This document shows, in pieces, positions 9,467-18,617 of a DNA stretch of 60,290 nucleotides. The DNA lies in NCBI GenBank assembly GCA_913041145.1, contig CAJWHE010000009.1, positions 1 to 60,290 on the forward strand, written 5' to 3'. Position numbers and translations under genes: made by a program. The DNA comes from an uncultured Paracoccaceae bacterium. Lineage in GTDB: Bacteria; Pseudomonadota; Alphaproteobacteria; Rhodobacterales; Rhodobacteraceae. Each line of letters begins with the position of its first letter. The first letter of the stretch is position 1. A model generated the notes under the pieces. The model saw nothing but the letters and a program-made list of their open reading frames with translations. It was not told the DNA's origin and ran no database searches.

Positions 9467-10522
9467 ATGACACAAACAATAGTAGAATCAAAAACTAAAA
9501 CCGTAATAATTGGATTTGATCAACCTTTTTGTGTAATTGGAGAACGCATAAACCCAACTGGTCGTAAGAAGTTAGCTGCTGAGTTAGAAGCTGGTGATTT
9601 TTCTACGGTAGAATCTGATGCAATTGCCCAAGTTCTTGCTGGTGCTAATATATTAGATATAAATGCTGGCGTAGTGTATAATTCAAACCCCAACCCAAAT
9701 GAAACTGAACCTCCGCTAATGGGTAAAGTAATTGAGTTAGTTCAAGCTCTTGTAGACATACCTTTATGTATTGATAGCTCTGTTCCAGGAGCCCTCGAGA
9801 GAGGGCTTGAACTTGCAGAAGGCCGGCCACTTTTGAATTCTGTAACTGGTGAAGAAGACCGTTTAGAACTTATTCTCCCCTTGGTAAAAAAGTATAATGT
9901 TCCTGTGGTAGCTATCTCAAATGATGATACAGGTATTAGCGAAGACCCTAATGTACGGTTCGAGGTGGCTAAAAAGATAGTAGAAAGGGCTGCAGATTTT
10001 GGCATACCTGCAAACGATATAGTCGTCGATCCATTAGTCATGCCAATAGGAGCAATGGGAACAGCTGGGTTACAGGTATTTAAGTTAGTTAGAAGGTTAA
10101 GAGAAGAATTGGGTGTGAACACAACTTGTGGTGCATCGAATATAAGCTTCGGATTGCCAAATAGGCACGGAATCAATAATGCTTTCCTTCCAATGGCTAT
10201 GGCTGCAGGAATGACTAGTGCAATTATGAACCCGATAAGTATTCCAATTAGTGAAAGAAAAATTCAGGAGAAAGTTACTGAACTTGAATCTCTAGGAATA
10301 ATTATTCCTGAGGGGATTGATCCAGAGAAACTAGCTAATGTCACAGGTCTTGGCTCAACAAAGCCCAGGTCTGGATCTGAGATGGAGGCTATCCGTGCAG
10401 CTAACTTTTTGACAAATAATGATCCACATGGGCGTACTTGGATTTCTAGCAATAAATTGATCAGAAATGCCGCTGACGGAGACGGTGGCCGTCGGAGGAC
10501 AAGTAGGCGAAGTCGTAGTTAA
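9467..10522 (+). CDS. Methyltetrahydrofolate:corrinoid methyltransferase (pterin-binding domain)
   Basis: A pterin-binding TIM barrel of the MetH/AcsE/MtgC type that moves a methyl group between a corrinoid protein and tetrahydrofolate. Key stretches are CVIGERINPTGRKKLAAEL (N-terminus), ILDINAGV, PLCIDSSVPGALERGLE, SNDDTGISEDPNVRF and TTCGASNISFGLPNRHGIN. After the barrel (to about residue 335) the protein ends in an Arg-rich tail, GGRRRTSRRSRS. No corrinoid-binding domain is fused, and none is encoded nearby. It lies 22 bases after the MetF-like gene and 20 before the reactivase. Confidence 0.9.
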   Translation: MTQTIVESKTKTVIIGFDQPFCVIGERINPTGRKKLAAELEAGDFSTVESDAIAQVLAGANILDINAGVVYNSNPNPNETEPPLMGKVIELVQALVDIPLCIDSSVPGALERGLELAEGRPLLNSVTGEEDRLELILPLVKKYNVPVVAISNDDTGISEDPNVRFEVAKKIVERAADFGIPANDIVVDPLVMPIGAMGTAGLQVFKLVRRLREELGVNTTCGASNISFGLPNRHGINNAFLPMAMAAGMTSAIMNPISIPISERKIQEKVTELESLGIIIPEGIDPEKLANVTGLGSTKPRSGSEMEAIRAANFLTNNDPHGRTWISSNKLIRNAADGDGGRRRTSRRSRS

Positions 10523-10542
10523 TTTAGGAATTATGAGTTGAA

Positions 10543-12585
10543 ATGGAAAAAAAAACTGATCCTTTAGTTATTTTTACTCCTTCTGGGAAAAGAGGTAATT
10601 TTCCTCAAGGAACACGAATTCTGGATTGTGCAAGACAACTTGGCGTAGATTTAGACTCAGTGTGTGGCGGCAGAGGTATTTGCTCAAAATGCCAAGTTAC
10701 GCCCTCATTCGGTGACTTTTCAAAACATGGTGTAGTCGTACTAGAAAGTGCATTAAGTCCATGGAACTCAGTCGAGCAACGTTATAATGAGAAACGAGGT
10801 CTGATTAAGGGAAGAAGGCTTGGTTGCCAGGCTACCGTTTTAGACAATGTAGTTATAGACGTGCCCGAAGAAAGCCAGGTTCATAAGCAGGTAATAAGAA
10901 AAAGAGCTGAGGTTCGTGATATAACGATGAACCCCTCAACAAAATTATTTTATGTTGAAGTGCAAGAGCCAGACATGCATGACCCATCAGGTGATTTAGA
11001 ACGACTTGTAAGTGCTCTTGAAGTTGAATGGGACCTGCAAGAACTTACGGCAGACTTAGATGTATTAAAAATTTTACAAAAAACCTTACGAAAAGGGAGT
11101 TGGACTGTAACTTGTGCCATTTATTTAGGTGATAATGTATTCCCTCCTCGTATTGTCAAAATGTGGCCTGGGTTTTATGAGGGGTCAATTTTTGGTCTCG
11201 CAGTAGACATTGGCTCTACAACTATTGCAGCTCACCTTTGTGATTTAAGAAATGGTGATGTTTTAGCCTCTTCTGGAGTAATGAATCCTCAGATAAAGTA
11301 CGGCGAAGACTTGATGAGCCGAGTTAGTTACTCAATGATGAACAAAAATGGTGCGGAGGAAATGACAGTAGCTGTACGAGCTGGTCTTAATGAATTATTC
11401 TTAAACATATGCAATGACTCAGAGATCCAACTAGATTTAATATTAGAAGCTGTGTTTGTTTGCAATCCAGTGATGCACCATTTATTACTAGGTATAGATC
11501 CATACGAGCTTGGACAAGCTCCATTCGCTTTGGCGTCATCAAACTCACAAGTCTTTAAAGCATCTGAGTTAGACTTAAAAATTAATCCAAGCGGGAATAT
11601 TTACTTTTTACCATGTATAGCAGGGCATGTTGGAGCAGATTCTGCTGCAGTTGCTTTAAGTGAACAGCCCGGAAAATCTACCGAATTATTGCTTGTGGTG
11701 GATGTTGGAACAAATGCAGAGATACTTTTGGGAAACGTTGACCGAGTATATGCATGTTCTTCTCCCACAGGTCCAGCTTTTGAAGGAGCCCAAATCTCTA
11801 GTGGTCAACGTGCTGCACCAGGGGCTATCGAGCATGTAACTATTGATCCAAAAACAAAAAAACCTAGGTTTCAGGTCATAGGGTCTGAGTTATGGTCAGA
11901 CTCTCCGAAATTTATGGATGAAATCAAGAGCTCTGGTGTAACAGGAATATGTGGTTCCGGGATTATTGAGATGGTGGCTGAAATGAGAATTGCAGGAATT
12001 TTAGATTCCTCTGGCCTCATTGGTTCAGCAGCCCAAACCGGAACAGATAGATGCTTTTCTGACGGAAGAACAAATTCTTATCTTGTTTGGGACGAAACAG
12101 AGACTGGGGGCGCACGCATTACAATTACGAATAAAGACATTCGTGAAATTCAAATGGCAAAAGCTGCTCTGTACTCAGGTGCTAGACTTTTAATGGATAA
12201 ATTTGAAATTGAAAAAGTTGAAAGAATTGTTTTAGCCGGAGCGTTTGGTGCTCACATAAGTCCTAAACACGCGATGGTGTTAGGCATGATACCCGACTGT
12301 CCTTTAGAAAAGGTTTCAAGTGCAGGAAATGCTGCTGGGACTGGAGCTAGAATTGCATTGTTGGATATGGACTCCAGGAGTTTAATAGAAAAAATAGTTT
12401 TAGAAATTCATAAAATTGAAACGGCAATTGAACCGCGATTTCAAGAACATTTTGTGAATGCTTCTAATATTCCTAATTCGGTTGAGCAGTTCCCAATATT
12501 AAATTCTATTGTCAATTTGCCAGTCGTTAACTTTAATGAAAATAGAAATTTAGACAGGGGCGGCCGAAGAAGAGCTAAACGTTAA
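10543..12585 (+). CDS. RACo-type corrinoid activation protein (2Fe-2S ferredoxin plus ASKHA/DUF4445)
   Basis: This 680-residue protein belongs to the ATP-dependent reductive activators of corrinoid proteins, which rescue inactive cob(II)alamin. The N-terminal ferredoxin domain has cysteines in CGGRGICSKC (residues about 41-50) and a fourth in RRLGCQATV. A linker leads to the ASKHA-type ATPase core. Its nucleotide loops include LAVDIGSTTIAAHLCDL near 226, LLVVDVGTNAEILLG near 385, CGSGIIEMVAEM near 470 and IVLAGAFGAH near 565. The C-terminus is Arg-rich (RGGRRRAKR), like that of the upstream methyltransferase. It is the last gene of the operon. Confidence 0.92.
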   Translation: MEKKTDPLVIFTPSGKRGNFPQGTRILDCARQLGVDLDSVCGGRGICSKCQVTPSFGDFSKHGVVVLESALSPWNSVEQRYNEKRGLIKGRRLGCQATVLDNVVIDVPEESQVHKQVIRKRAEVRDITMNPSTKLFYVEVQEPDMHDPSGDLERLVSALEVEWDLQELTADLDVLKILQKTLRKGSWTVTCAIYLGDNVFPPRIVKMWPGFYEGSIFGLAVDIGSTTIAAHLCDLRNGDVLASSGVMNPQIKYGEDLMSRVSYSMMNKNGAEEMTVAVRAGLNELFLNICNDSEIQLDLILEAVFVCNPVMHHLLLGIDPYELGQAPFALASSNSQVFKASELDLKINPSGNIYFLPCIAGHVGADSAAVALSEQPGKSTELLLVVDVGTNAEILLGNVDRVYACSSPTGPAFEGAQISSGQRAAPGAIEHVTIDPKTKKPRFQVIGSELWSDSPKFMDEIKSSGVTGICGSGIIEMVAEMRIAGILDSSGLIGSAAQTGTDRCFSDGRTNSYLVWDETETGGARITITNKDIREIQMAKAALYSGARLLMDKFEIEKVERIVLAGAFGAHISPKHAMVLGMIPDCPLEKVSSAGNAAGTGARIALLDMDSRSLIEKIVLEIHKIETAIEPRFQEHFVNASNIPNSVEQFPILNSIVNLPVVNFNENRNLDRGGRRRAKR

Positions 12586-12617
12586 AACGAAACAATTATT
12601 ATTTATTAAAAAATGTT

Positions 12618-13202
12618 TTAAACTTCTAATATTTCGTCCCAATATAAGAAATCTAACCAACTTTTATGAAGGTAATTTGGAGGAAACTTACGTCCCATAT
12701 TTTGTAATTCTTCTGCCGTTGGTTTCCTTGGAGTTTTTTTCACATTAAACGCAACCTGCTTTAATGTTTTTGCACCTTTTTTTTGATTACAACTTAAGCA
12801 TGCAGAAACTACATTTTCCCAACTTGTAACTCCTCCAAGGGACCTTGGCAGAATATGATCAAAAGTTAAGTTCCCAGATCCTCCACAGTATTGGCAGCTA
12901 AACCCATCTCGTAAAAATAAATTAAATCGTGTAAAGGCTAAATGCCTTTTAGGTTGTATGTAATCCTTTAAAACAACCACAGATGGAATTTGAATTTCCA
13001 TGCTTGGAGAACGTACAGTTTGCTCATACTCCATCAGAACCGAAACCCTATTAAGATATTTTGCCTTGATAGAATCTTGCCAAGGCCAAAGGGATAACGG
13101 GTAATATGATAAAGGCCGGTAATCAGCATTCAAAACTAAAGCCGGTTTATAATTAATATTGTTAACATCAGAGTCTGAATGATTACTAACATTTAAGAGC
13201 AT
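12618..13202 (-). CDS. HNH endonuclease
   Basis: A chromosomal HNH nuclease of a type widely conserved in Alphaproteobacteria. A lead-in ALVLNADYRPLSYYPLSLWPW is followed by the zinc-knuckle HNH domain. That domain has CQYCGG, the catalytic histidine in LTFDHILPRSLGG, and the second cysteine pair in SACLSCNQKKG (about residues 110-155). The track offers an upstream TTG at 13214, but the ATG at 13200-13202 is the more ordinary start. The physiological role is unknown, and nothing nearby suggests a restriction or phage context. It converges on the reactivase gene. Confidence 0.88.
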   Translation of the reverse strand: MLLNVSNHSDSDVNNINYKPALVLNADYRPLSYYPLSLWPWQDSIKAKYLNRVSVLMEYEQTVRSPSMEIQIPSVVVLKDYIQPKRHLAFTRFNLFLRDGFSCQYCGGSGNLTFDHILPRSLGGVTSWENVVSACLSCNQKKGAKTLKQVAFNVKKTPRKPTAEELQNMGRKFPPNYLHKSWLDFLYWDEILEV

Positions 13203-13307
13203 AAAAAGACCCAACCGTGGTTAATAAAATTCAATAAATTTAAGAAATGTTTTAATTTAGTTGTCACTATAAGACCTTTACTAACTTATATATAACTTTG
13301 CGAGGAA

Positions 13308-13973
13308 TCAGACTAAGTCCAACTGCAGTAATATAAAATTTAAACAAGCCAATAATCCATCCGGGGATATTCCATGCCCTGAACCCTCCATTACATGTGT
13401 TTCAACTTCAAAACCACATTCTTGTAGGGTCGATTCTGCAGCAGACAGAGATGAAAATGGAACAACATCATCCTGATCTCCATGAATGAGTAAAGTTGGC
13501 GGTTTACTCTTACAATCTTCTATAAGAGATTCTGGATTTAAAATCCGTCCTGAAAATCCAATTATTCCCAAAATAGAGTCAGCCATTCTTGGTCCAACAT
13601 GTAGAGCCATCATAGTCCCTTGTGAGAACCCTATTAAAATTGTTTCTGCTTCACTCAACCCCTCCTCTTCCATAGATTGTTTAATAAACATCTGTAAATC
13701 CTCGGTGGCTCTTAGAAGCCCTCGCTCAGATTCCTCTTCAGTAGAACCATCTATCCATGGGATCGGAAACCATTGGAAACCACCTGGGTTTACACTGCAA
13801 GTTTCTGGAGCATCTGGAGCTAAGAACACAGTGTCAGGTAAGTGCTCAGACAATTGATCTGCTAACCCCAGTAAATCATTTCCGTTGGCACCATATCCAT
13901 GTAAAAAAATAACTAACGAGGAGTCTACTCCTGAACGCGAGTTAACACGGTTACTATCTAAAATTACTGTCAT
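13308..13973 (-). CDS. Phospholipase/carboxylesterase family alpha/beta hydrolase
   Basis: A 221-residue serine hydrolase of the carboxylesterase/YpfH type. The nucleophile elbow is GFSQGTMMAL (Ser near residue 118). The acidic residue lies in HGDQDDVVPF and the histidine in EGSGHGISP near the C-terminus. An oxyanion-loop motif LHGYGANGNDLLGL lies near residue 25. No signal peptide is present, so it acts in the cytoplasm. The substrate cannot be told from sequence. Its ATG abuts the TAA of the glycosylase gene. Confidence 0.88.
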   Translation of the reverse strand: MTVILDSNRVNSRSGVDSSLVIFLHGYGANGNDLLGLADQLSEHLPDTVFLAPDAPETCSVNPGGFQWFPIPWIDGSTEEESERGLLRATEDLQMFIKQSMEEEGLSEAETILIGFSQGTMMALHVGPRMADSILGIIGFSGRILNPESLIEDCKSKPPTLLIHGDQDDVVPFSSLSAAESTLQECGFEVETHVMEGSGHGISPDGLLACLNFILLQLDLV

Positions 13974-14600
13974 TTAAACACCTTCACGATTTTTATTTTT
14001 TGCATAATATTCCCAAAGAGCTAAAGAAGCGACACTGCACCATGGCTTCCATCTTTCCGCAATACTTCGCATCTCTTTTTCTTTTGGTCTATCTTTTAGG
14101 TTATATAAAATTCGGGTTGCTTCCTGCAAAGCTAAGTCGCCAGCGGGAAATACATCTGGGTGATTAAGTGAAAACATAGCGTATATCTCGGCTGTCCACC
14201 GTCCAATCCCAGAAACTTTACTTAAAACCTCTATAACCTGATCTGTTGTTAAAGAACGAAGTTCATTGTAGTCAATTTTAGCAGCAACAAGCGCCCGAGT
14301 ATATTTTACTTTTTGTCGAGACAGGCCACACTCTCGTAATTTTTCATCGGTACAAAAATTTATATTTTCTTCTAAAATTAAACCTGCAAGCTCTAGCTTG
14401 GCCCATATAGCCGCCGCAGCCTTAACACTTAATTGTTGTCCAACAATAGCTCTTAAAAGCGCTTGAAACCCATCTTCTCGATTCCTAAGGTTTACTTTTC
14501 CCACACTCTTAATAACTCTGGCCATATCAGAATCAGTTTTGACTAACTCACCTAAAGCGTTATTTAACGATTGCTCATTTTCTATTTTTATCAATTTCAC
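13974..14600 (-). CDS. DNA-3-methyladenine glycosylase II-like (HhH-GPD family)
   Basis: A base-excision repair glycosylase of the AlkA type, 208 residues. The helix-hairpin-helix is VLSKVSGIGRWTAEIYAMF near residues 125-143. The catalytic aspartate follows in VFPAGDLALQEATR. An upstream helix carries AIVGQQLSVKAAAAIWAK. The start is GTG, and the first 26 bases lie inside the end of cobK, so it appears coupled to the cobalamin genes and is followed directly by the esterase. The coupling looks positional rather than functional. Confidence 0.9.
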   Translation of the reverse strand: MKLIKIENEQSLNNALGELVKTDSDMARVIKSVGKVNLRNREDGFQALLRAIVGQQLSVKAAAAIWAKLELAGLILEENINFCTDEKLRECGLSRQKVKYTRALVAAKIDYNELRSLTTDQVIEVLSKVSGIGRWTAEIYAMFSLNHPDVFPAGDLALQEATRILYNLKDRPKEKEMRSIAERWKPWCSVASLALWEYYAKNKNREGV

Positions 14601-15318
14601 TCACCCACTCTAAACATTGGTATATACTGTTAACACTATTTATACCTGTGTAGTCAGGTCGCACCAGCATGATAACCGGTATCTTTAATATATTTGCAGC
14701 TCTTAACTTAGCTTTAGACGAATCTCCCCCAGAGTTTTTAAGCACCAAGATATCAACTTCAAGTTTTTTAAATAAATTCACTTCATCGGTTACCGAAAAA
14801 GGTGGGCGCCCAACAACATATTCTCCATTCTGAAACGGAAAATTTTCTGTGGGTTTGTCTATTAGTCTACAAAAAATATAAGAATCGGTTAAAAGAGAAA
14901 ATTCATCAAGTGACTGCCTTCCAGTTGCTAAAAACACTCTAGAGCCAGGGGATATCTTACTAATAGCCTCTTTGTAAGTCTCAACTGATGTACAATTTAC
15001 AACTTCTTTGGGGACCCATTCATTCCTTAAAATAAAAATATAGGGGATCTTCTTTTCCATACATAAACGCTGGGTCCTTTCAGTGATCTTAAAAGCAAAA
15101 GGATGAGTAGCATCTATAACTATGTTCGTCTTAGAGGTATCTAACCAGGACATAAAACCCTTATCTCCACCAAATCCCCCAAAACGGGTCTTACAGCCTA
15201 ACGAACGTGGAGCTCGAGTGCTTCCTACAAGTGATGCTGTCACGTCAAAGCCTCTAGCTAAAAGTTCGGGAGCTAAGAGGCGGGCCTCGTTGGTTCCGGC
15301 TAAGAGAAGAACTTTCAA
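14575..15318 (-). CDS. cobK: Precorrin-6A reductase (CobK/CbiJ)
   Basis: This enzyme reduces precorrin-6A (or its cobalt form) with NADPH in corrin-ring synthesis. The 247-residue protein begins LLLAGTNEARLLAPELLARG, the family's nucleotide-binding start. It also carries VIDATHPFAFKITERT near residue 67 and PPFSVTDEVNLFKKLEVD with LVLKNSGGDSSKAKLRAA near 190. The start is TTG, overlapping the cbiD stop as TTGA, which fixes it. Whether the substrate carries cobalt depends on the route used by the cell. Confidence 0.93.
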   Translation of the reverse strand: MKVLLLAGTNEARLLAPELLARGFDVTASLVGSTRAPRSLGCKTRFGGFGGDKGFMSWLDTSKTNIVIDATHPFAFKITERTQRLCMEKKIPYIFILRNEWVPKEVVNCTSVETYKEAISKISPGSRVFLATGRQSLDEFSLLTDSYIFCRLIDKPTENFPFQNGEYVVGRPPFSVTDEVNLFKKLEVDILVLKNSGGDSSKAKLRAANILKIPVIMLVRPDYTGINSVNSIYQCLEWVSEIDKNRK

Positions 15319-16397
15319 TTACCAACTCTTGAGATAACAGTTCCAGTTCTATTGACTATTACAATCCCACAATCCATACCTGAGTGTTTTGTTAGAGACT
15401 TTAATCTTTGAAGTGCCAAATCAGCGATTAAAACTGCAAGGTCATTTCCAGCCAACTCTAGAGCTTCTAGTGCTGTGTTAACGTTTGAAATATCTGGTAA
15501 ATCATTGTTTTGAGCTAATAGCGATAGTTTTTTAAAATTAACTTGTGAGCGTTTCGAATGAAGATCTATAGCTCCAAACGCAAACTTAGTAATTTTCCCG
15601 ATACCCCCACCTATAGTAACACGGCTAACCGGGTTTTTATTTAGATATTTAATCATACCTCCAGCAAAATCACCCATATCAAGCATTGCCTGATCTGGAA
15701 GATTAAATAATTTTTGAACAGCCCCTTCACTAGTCGAGCCAGTACAACCAGCAACATGAGGAAAGCTAGCGGCTCTAGCAACGTCTATTCCCCGATGAAT
15801 TGACGCAATCCAAGCAGAGCAAGAAAAGGGGCGTACAATTCCTGTCGTTCCTAAAATAGATAATCCTCCAACTATACCTAAACGGGGGTTCCAGGTTTTT
15901 TTAGTAATAATCTCACCATTTGGTATCGATATTGTTATTTCGATATTTGGCTTTTTTGAATACAACTCTGCCATTTCATGAACAATAGACTTCATCATTT
16001 CCCGTGGCTTTGGATTAATTGCTGGTTCTCCAACTCCAATTGGCAACCCAGGCATGCTAACGGTACCTATCCCTTTTCCAGCTTTAAAGGTAACTGAATT
16101 AGGTGTTTCTTTAACTCTAGCAATCACCACGCACCCGTGAGTTACATCAGGATCATCACCAGCATCTTTAACAATTCCAACTTCTGACCATCCAATCCCT
16201 TTTTTTGGTTTGACCAAATCAAAAGTTGGTGTTTCACCTTTGGGCAAAATAATGCTTACAGTTTTTGAGAATTTACCTCCCCACAGGCCAACCAAAGCAC
16301 CCTTTACAGCAGCAGTTGCACATGCCCCAGTAGTCCAACCTTTTCTCAATACAATTGGTTTTTCTTGATTCATAATATTTTCATTATAAACGTACAT
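15315..16397 (-). CDS. cbiD: Cobalt-precorrin-5B C1-methyltransferase (CbiD)
   Basis: CbiD methylates C1 of the contracted corrin ring, best known from the anaerobic cobalamin pathway. The 360-residue product begins with the family signature RKGWTTGACATAAVKGAL. Later it has GKGIGTVSMPGLPIGVGEPA, ILGTTGIVRPFSCSAW and GGGIGKITKFA. Two ATGs are possible, at 16397 and 16373; the second lies closer to the conserved start. It is followed by cobK with a four-base overlap and faces away from cobA across a short intergenic region. Confidence 0.94.
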   Translation of the reverse strand: MYVYNENIMNQEKPIVLRKGWTTGACATAAVKGALVGLWGGKFSKTVSIILPKGETPTFDLVKPKKGIGWSEVGIVKDAGDDPDVTHGCVVIARVKETPNSVTFKAGKGIGTVSMPGLPIGVGEPAINPKPREMMKSIVHEMAELYSKKPNIEITISIPNGEIITKKTWNPRLGIVGGLSILGTTGIVRPFSCSAWIASIHRGIDVARAASFPHVAGCTGSTSEGAVQKLFNLPDQAMLDMGDFAGGMIKYLNKNPVSRVTIGGGIGKITKFAFGAIDLHSKRSQVNFKKLSLLAQNNDLPDISNVNTALEALELAGNDLAVLIADLALQRLKSLTKHSGMDCGIVIVNRTGTVISRVGN

Positions 16398-16474
16398 GTT
16401 TGTGACGCCAAGGCGCTATATTAAATCAATAATTTTCTTTGCATATTTCAACTAAAACGGTAATACATTTATTT

Positions 16475-17326
16475 ATGAATTCTAATGTTCCTGATATAAG
16501 CGGGTCTTGGCCCTCCCTTCATCCTGGATGGGTTTGGTTATGCGGTGCTGGCCCAGGGGATCCAGGGTTAATTACCTTACATGCTCTAAACGGCTTAAAA
16601 CAAGCAGATGTGGTAGTTTATGACGCTTTAGTTGACAAAAATATCTTAGAATGGGCACCTCAGGCTAAACTAGTTTATGCAGGAAAACGAGGTGGAAAAC
16701 CTTCATTTAAACAAAGAGATATTTCTTTACAATTGATAGAGTTAGCAAGAAAAAATAAGAAAGTTCTTAGACTCAAAGGGGGCGATCCATTCGTATTTGG
16801 TCGAGGAGGTGAAGAAGCCCAAACTCTGGTTCAAAATGGTATTCCAATACGAATTATTCCGGGAATTTCAGCTGGAATTGGAGGTCTAGCATATGCAGGG
16901 ATTCCCGTCACCCATAGAGATGTCAATCAATCTGTTACCTTTGTTACCGGTCACGATCATTTAGGAGAGACGCCGTCTTCACTTGACTGGCACTCAATAT
17001 CAAAAGGCTCTCAAGTTATTGTGATATATATGGGCATGAAACATATAGATAAGATAAGCTCTACTCTAATTGAAGCTGGAAGAGATCCAAATGAACCAGT
17101 AGCAATCGTTACGGCAGCCACCCTTCCTAAACAAAAAGTTTTAGAAACTACATTGATAAAATGTGTGGAAGATATATCTTCTTCAAATTTAAAACCACCA
17201 GCGATAATTTGCATTGGTAAGTCTGTAATGATGCGACAGGTACTTGATTGGCAATCTCAGGCTGTCGGTGTTCCACCTCGCAATCTTGATCCATTAGGCT
17301 CCAGTCTTTCCATTGAAAGTGCGTAA
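16475..17326 (+). CDS. cobA: Uroporphyrinogen-III C-methyltransferase (SUMT)
   Basis: CobA makes precorrin-2 from uroporphyrinogen III with two SAM molecules, the branch point to cobalamin and siroheme. The tetrapyrrole methylase signature VWLCGAGPGDPGLITLHA is near the N-terminus. The second signature, VLRLKGGDPFVFGRGGEEA, follows some 80 residues on, with GIPVTHRDVNQSVTFVTGH after it. An in-frame TTG at 16439 would add 12 residues; the ATG at 16475 gives a more usual N-terminus. No siroheme-synthase (CysG) domains are fused. It is two bases from cobB. Confidence 0.95.
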   Translation: MNSNVPDISGSWPSLHPGWVWLCGAGPGDPGLITLHALNGLKQADVVVYDALVDKNILEWAPQAKLVYAGKRGGKPSFKQRDISLQLIELARKNKKVLRLKGGDPFVFGRGGEEAQTLVQNGIPIRIIPGISAGIGGLAYAGIPVTHRDVNQSVTFVTGHDHLGETPSSLDWHSISKGSQVIVIYMGMKHIDKISSTLIEAGRDPNEPVAIVTAATLPKQKVLETTLIKCVEDISSSNLKPPAIICIGKSVMMRQVLDWQSQAVGVPPRNLDPLGSSLSIESA

Positions 17327-17328
17327 TA

Positions 17329-18597
17329 ATGCAAAATGGTGTGTTAATTACATCTCCTAACTCTGGTTCAGGTAAGACAGTTATAACGTTAGGAATTCTT
17401 AGAGCTTTAGCGAGAAAAATGAACGTACGATCAGCAAAATCTGGGCCTGATTATATCGATCCAAGGTTCCATGAATTTGCATGTGGAAACACATCTTTTA
17501 ACTTAGATACTTGGGCCATGACTAGCGACCGTTTAAAAGAACTTTCTTGTGGCAAAGGAACTTACATAGTTGAAGGTGCAATGGGATTGTTTGATGGGGA
17601 TTCATCCGGTTTAAGCGGTTCAACAGCATTATTAGCAAAAACTTTAAATTTGCATGTAGTATTGGTCATAGATTGTTCTAAAATGGCACAATCAGTAGCT
17701 GCCCTTGTAAGAGGTTTTATAACTCATGATACTAAATTAAGCTTCCTAGGTATAATTTTAAATAAACTTGGAAGCGAAAAACATGAAAAAATGATTAGAA
17801 ACTCACTTTCTGATAGTTTTTTCCCACCAGTAATTGGCGCACTAAAACGTGACAGTGCATTTCACCAACCATCGAGGCATCTTGGTTTGGTCCAAGCCTC
17901 AGAACGAGATGACCTTGAGGATTGGTTGGACAATATGGCAAATCAAATTGAGGTGAATGTAGATTTAGATAAATTAGATTTTAATAATAATTTAAAACTC
18001 AAGTCAAAGAAGCTTAATTCACCACCTGGACAAAATATTTCCATCGCTAAGGATAAAGCATTTTCTTTTATTTATCCACACCTAGAACAGGATTGGAAAA
18101 AAGCCGGAGCAACAATTAGATATTTTTCTCCTTTAGCAAACGAACCAGTACCTGATTCTGACTTTATTTACCTACCTGGAGGTTATCCAGAGCTATATGC
18201 AGGTATTATAGCTAACAACAGTATTTTTATTAACTCAATGCAAGATGCTTCAAAAAAATCATTAGTCTACGGAGAATGTGGTGGATACATGGTTTTGGGA
18301 AAAATTTTGATTGGCAGTGATGGAACAAAACATAAGATGCTCAACCTTCTTGATTTGGTTACAACTTTTAAAAGCCCTAAATTAACTCTTGGGTATAGAA
18401 AGCTCAAGAGTATCAAAGGTAGTTTTGTTGGAAGTTTCTTTGGTCATGAGTTTCATTATGCAAAAACTGAACAGTTTAATGGTGAATCACTATTTACAAG
18501 TTCTGACTCATCGGACAATAGTCTTCCTAATTTAGGATTAGTAAAAGGTTTGGTGAGTGGTTCATTCGCTCATATCATCGACAAGACCGAAATATAG
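17329..18597 (+). CDS. cobB: Cobyrinic acid a,c-diamide synthase (CobB/CbiA)
   Basis: This ATP-dependent enzyme amidates the a and c side chains of cobyrinate or hydrogenobyrinate using glutamine. The N-terminal P-loop is TSPNSGSGKTVITLGIL, followed by the conserved SAKSGPDYIDPRFHEFACG. The C-terminal class I glutamine amidotransferase domain has IYLPGGYPELYAG and the nucleophile cysteine in VYGECGGYMVLG near residue 325. The product is 422 residues, near the family's normal length. It lies in an operon with cobA upstream and an MFS transporter 20 bases downstream. Confidence 0.95.
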   Translation: MQNGVLITSPNSGSGKTVITLGILRALARKMNVRSAKSGPDYIDPRFHEFACGNTSFNLDTWAMTSDRLKELSCGKGTYIVEGAMGLFDGDSSGLSGSTALLAKTLNLHVVLVIDCSKMAQSVAALVRGFITHDTKLSFLGIILNKLGSEKHEKMIRNSLSDSFFPPVIGALKRDSAFHQPSRHLGLVQASERDDLEDWLDNMANQIEVNVDLDKLDFNNNLKLKSKKLNSPPGQNISIAKDKAFSFIYPHLEQDWKKAGATIRYFSPLANEPVPDSDFIYLPGGYPELYAGIIANNSIFINSMQDASKKSLVYGECGGYMVLGKILIGSDGTKHKMLNLLDLVTTFKSPKLTLGYRKLKSIKGSFVGSFFGHEFHYAKTEQFNGESLFTSSDSSDNSLPNLGLVKGLVSGSFAHIIDKTEI

Positions 18598-18617
18598 TAA
18601 CACTTATAAGCGAATAG

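Noticed and set aside
12586-12617. Terminator between the reactivase and HNH genes (TTAAAAC...GTTTTAA)
   Set aside because: The stem is seven AT-rich pairs with a loop of more than 20 bases and no following T-run, too weak to call.
12618-13202. HNH nuclease as part of a restriction, intron or phage-defence system
   Set aside because: It is a common conserved chromosomal HNH gene in Alphaproteobacteria. No methylase, integrase, reverse transcriptase or toxin gene adjoins it.
16398-16474. Cobalamin riboswitch upstream of cobA or cbiD
   Set aside because: The intergenic space is far too short for a cobalamin riboswitch, and no B12-box-like sequence is visible.
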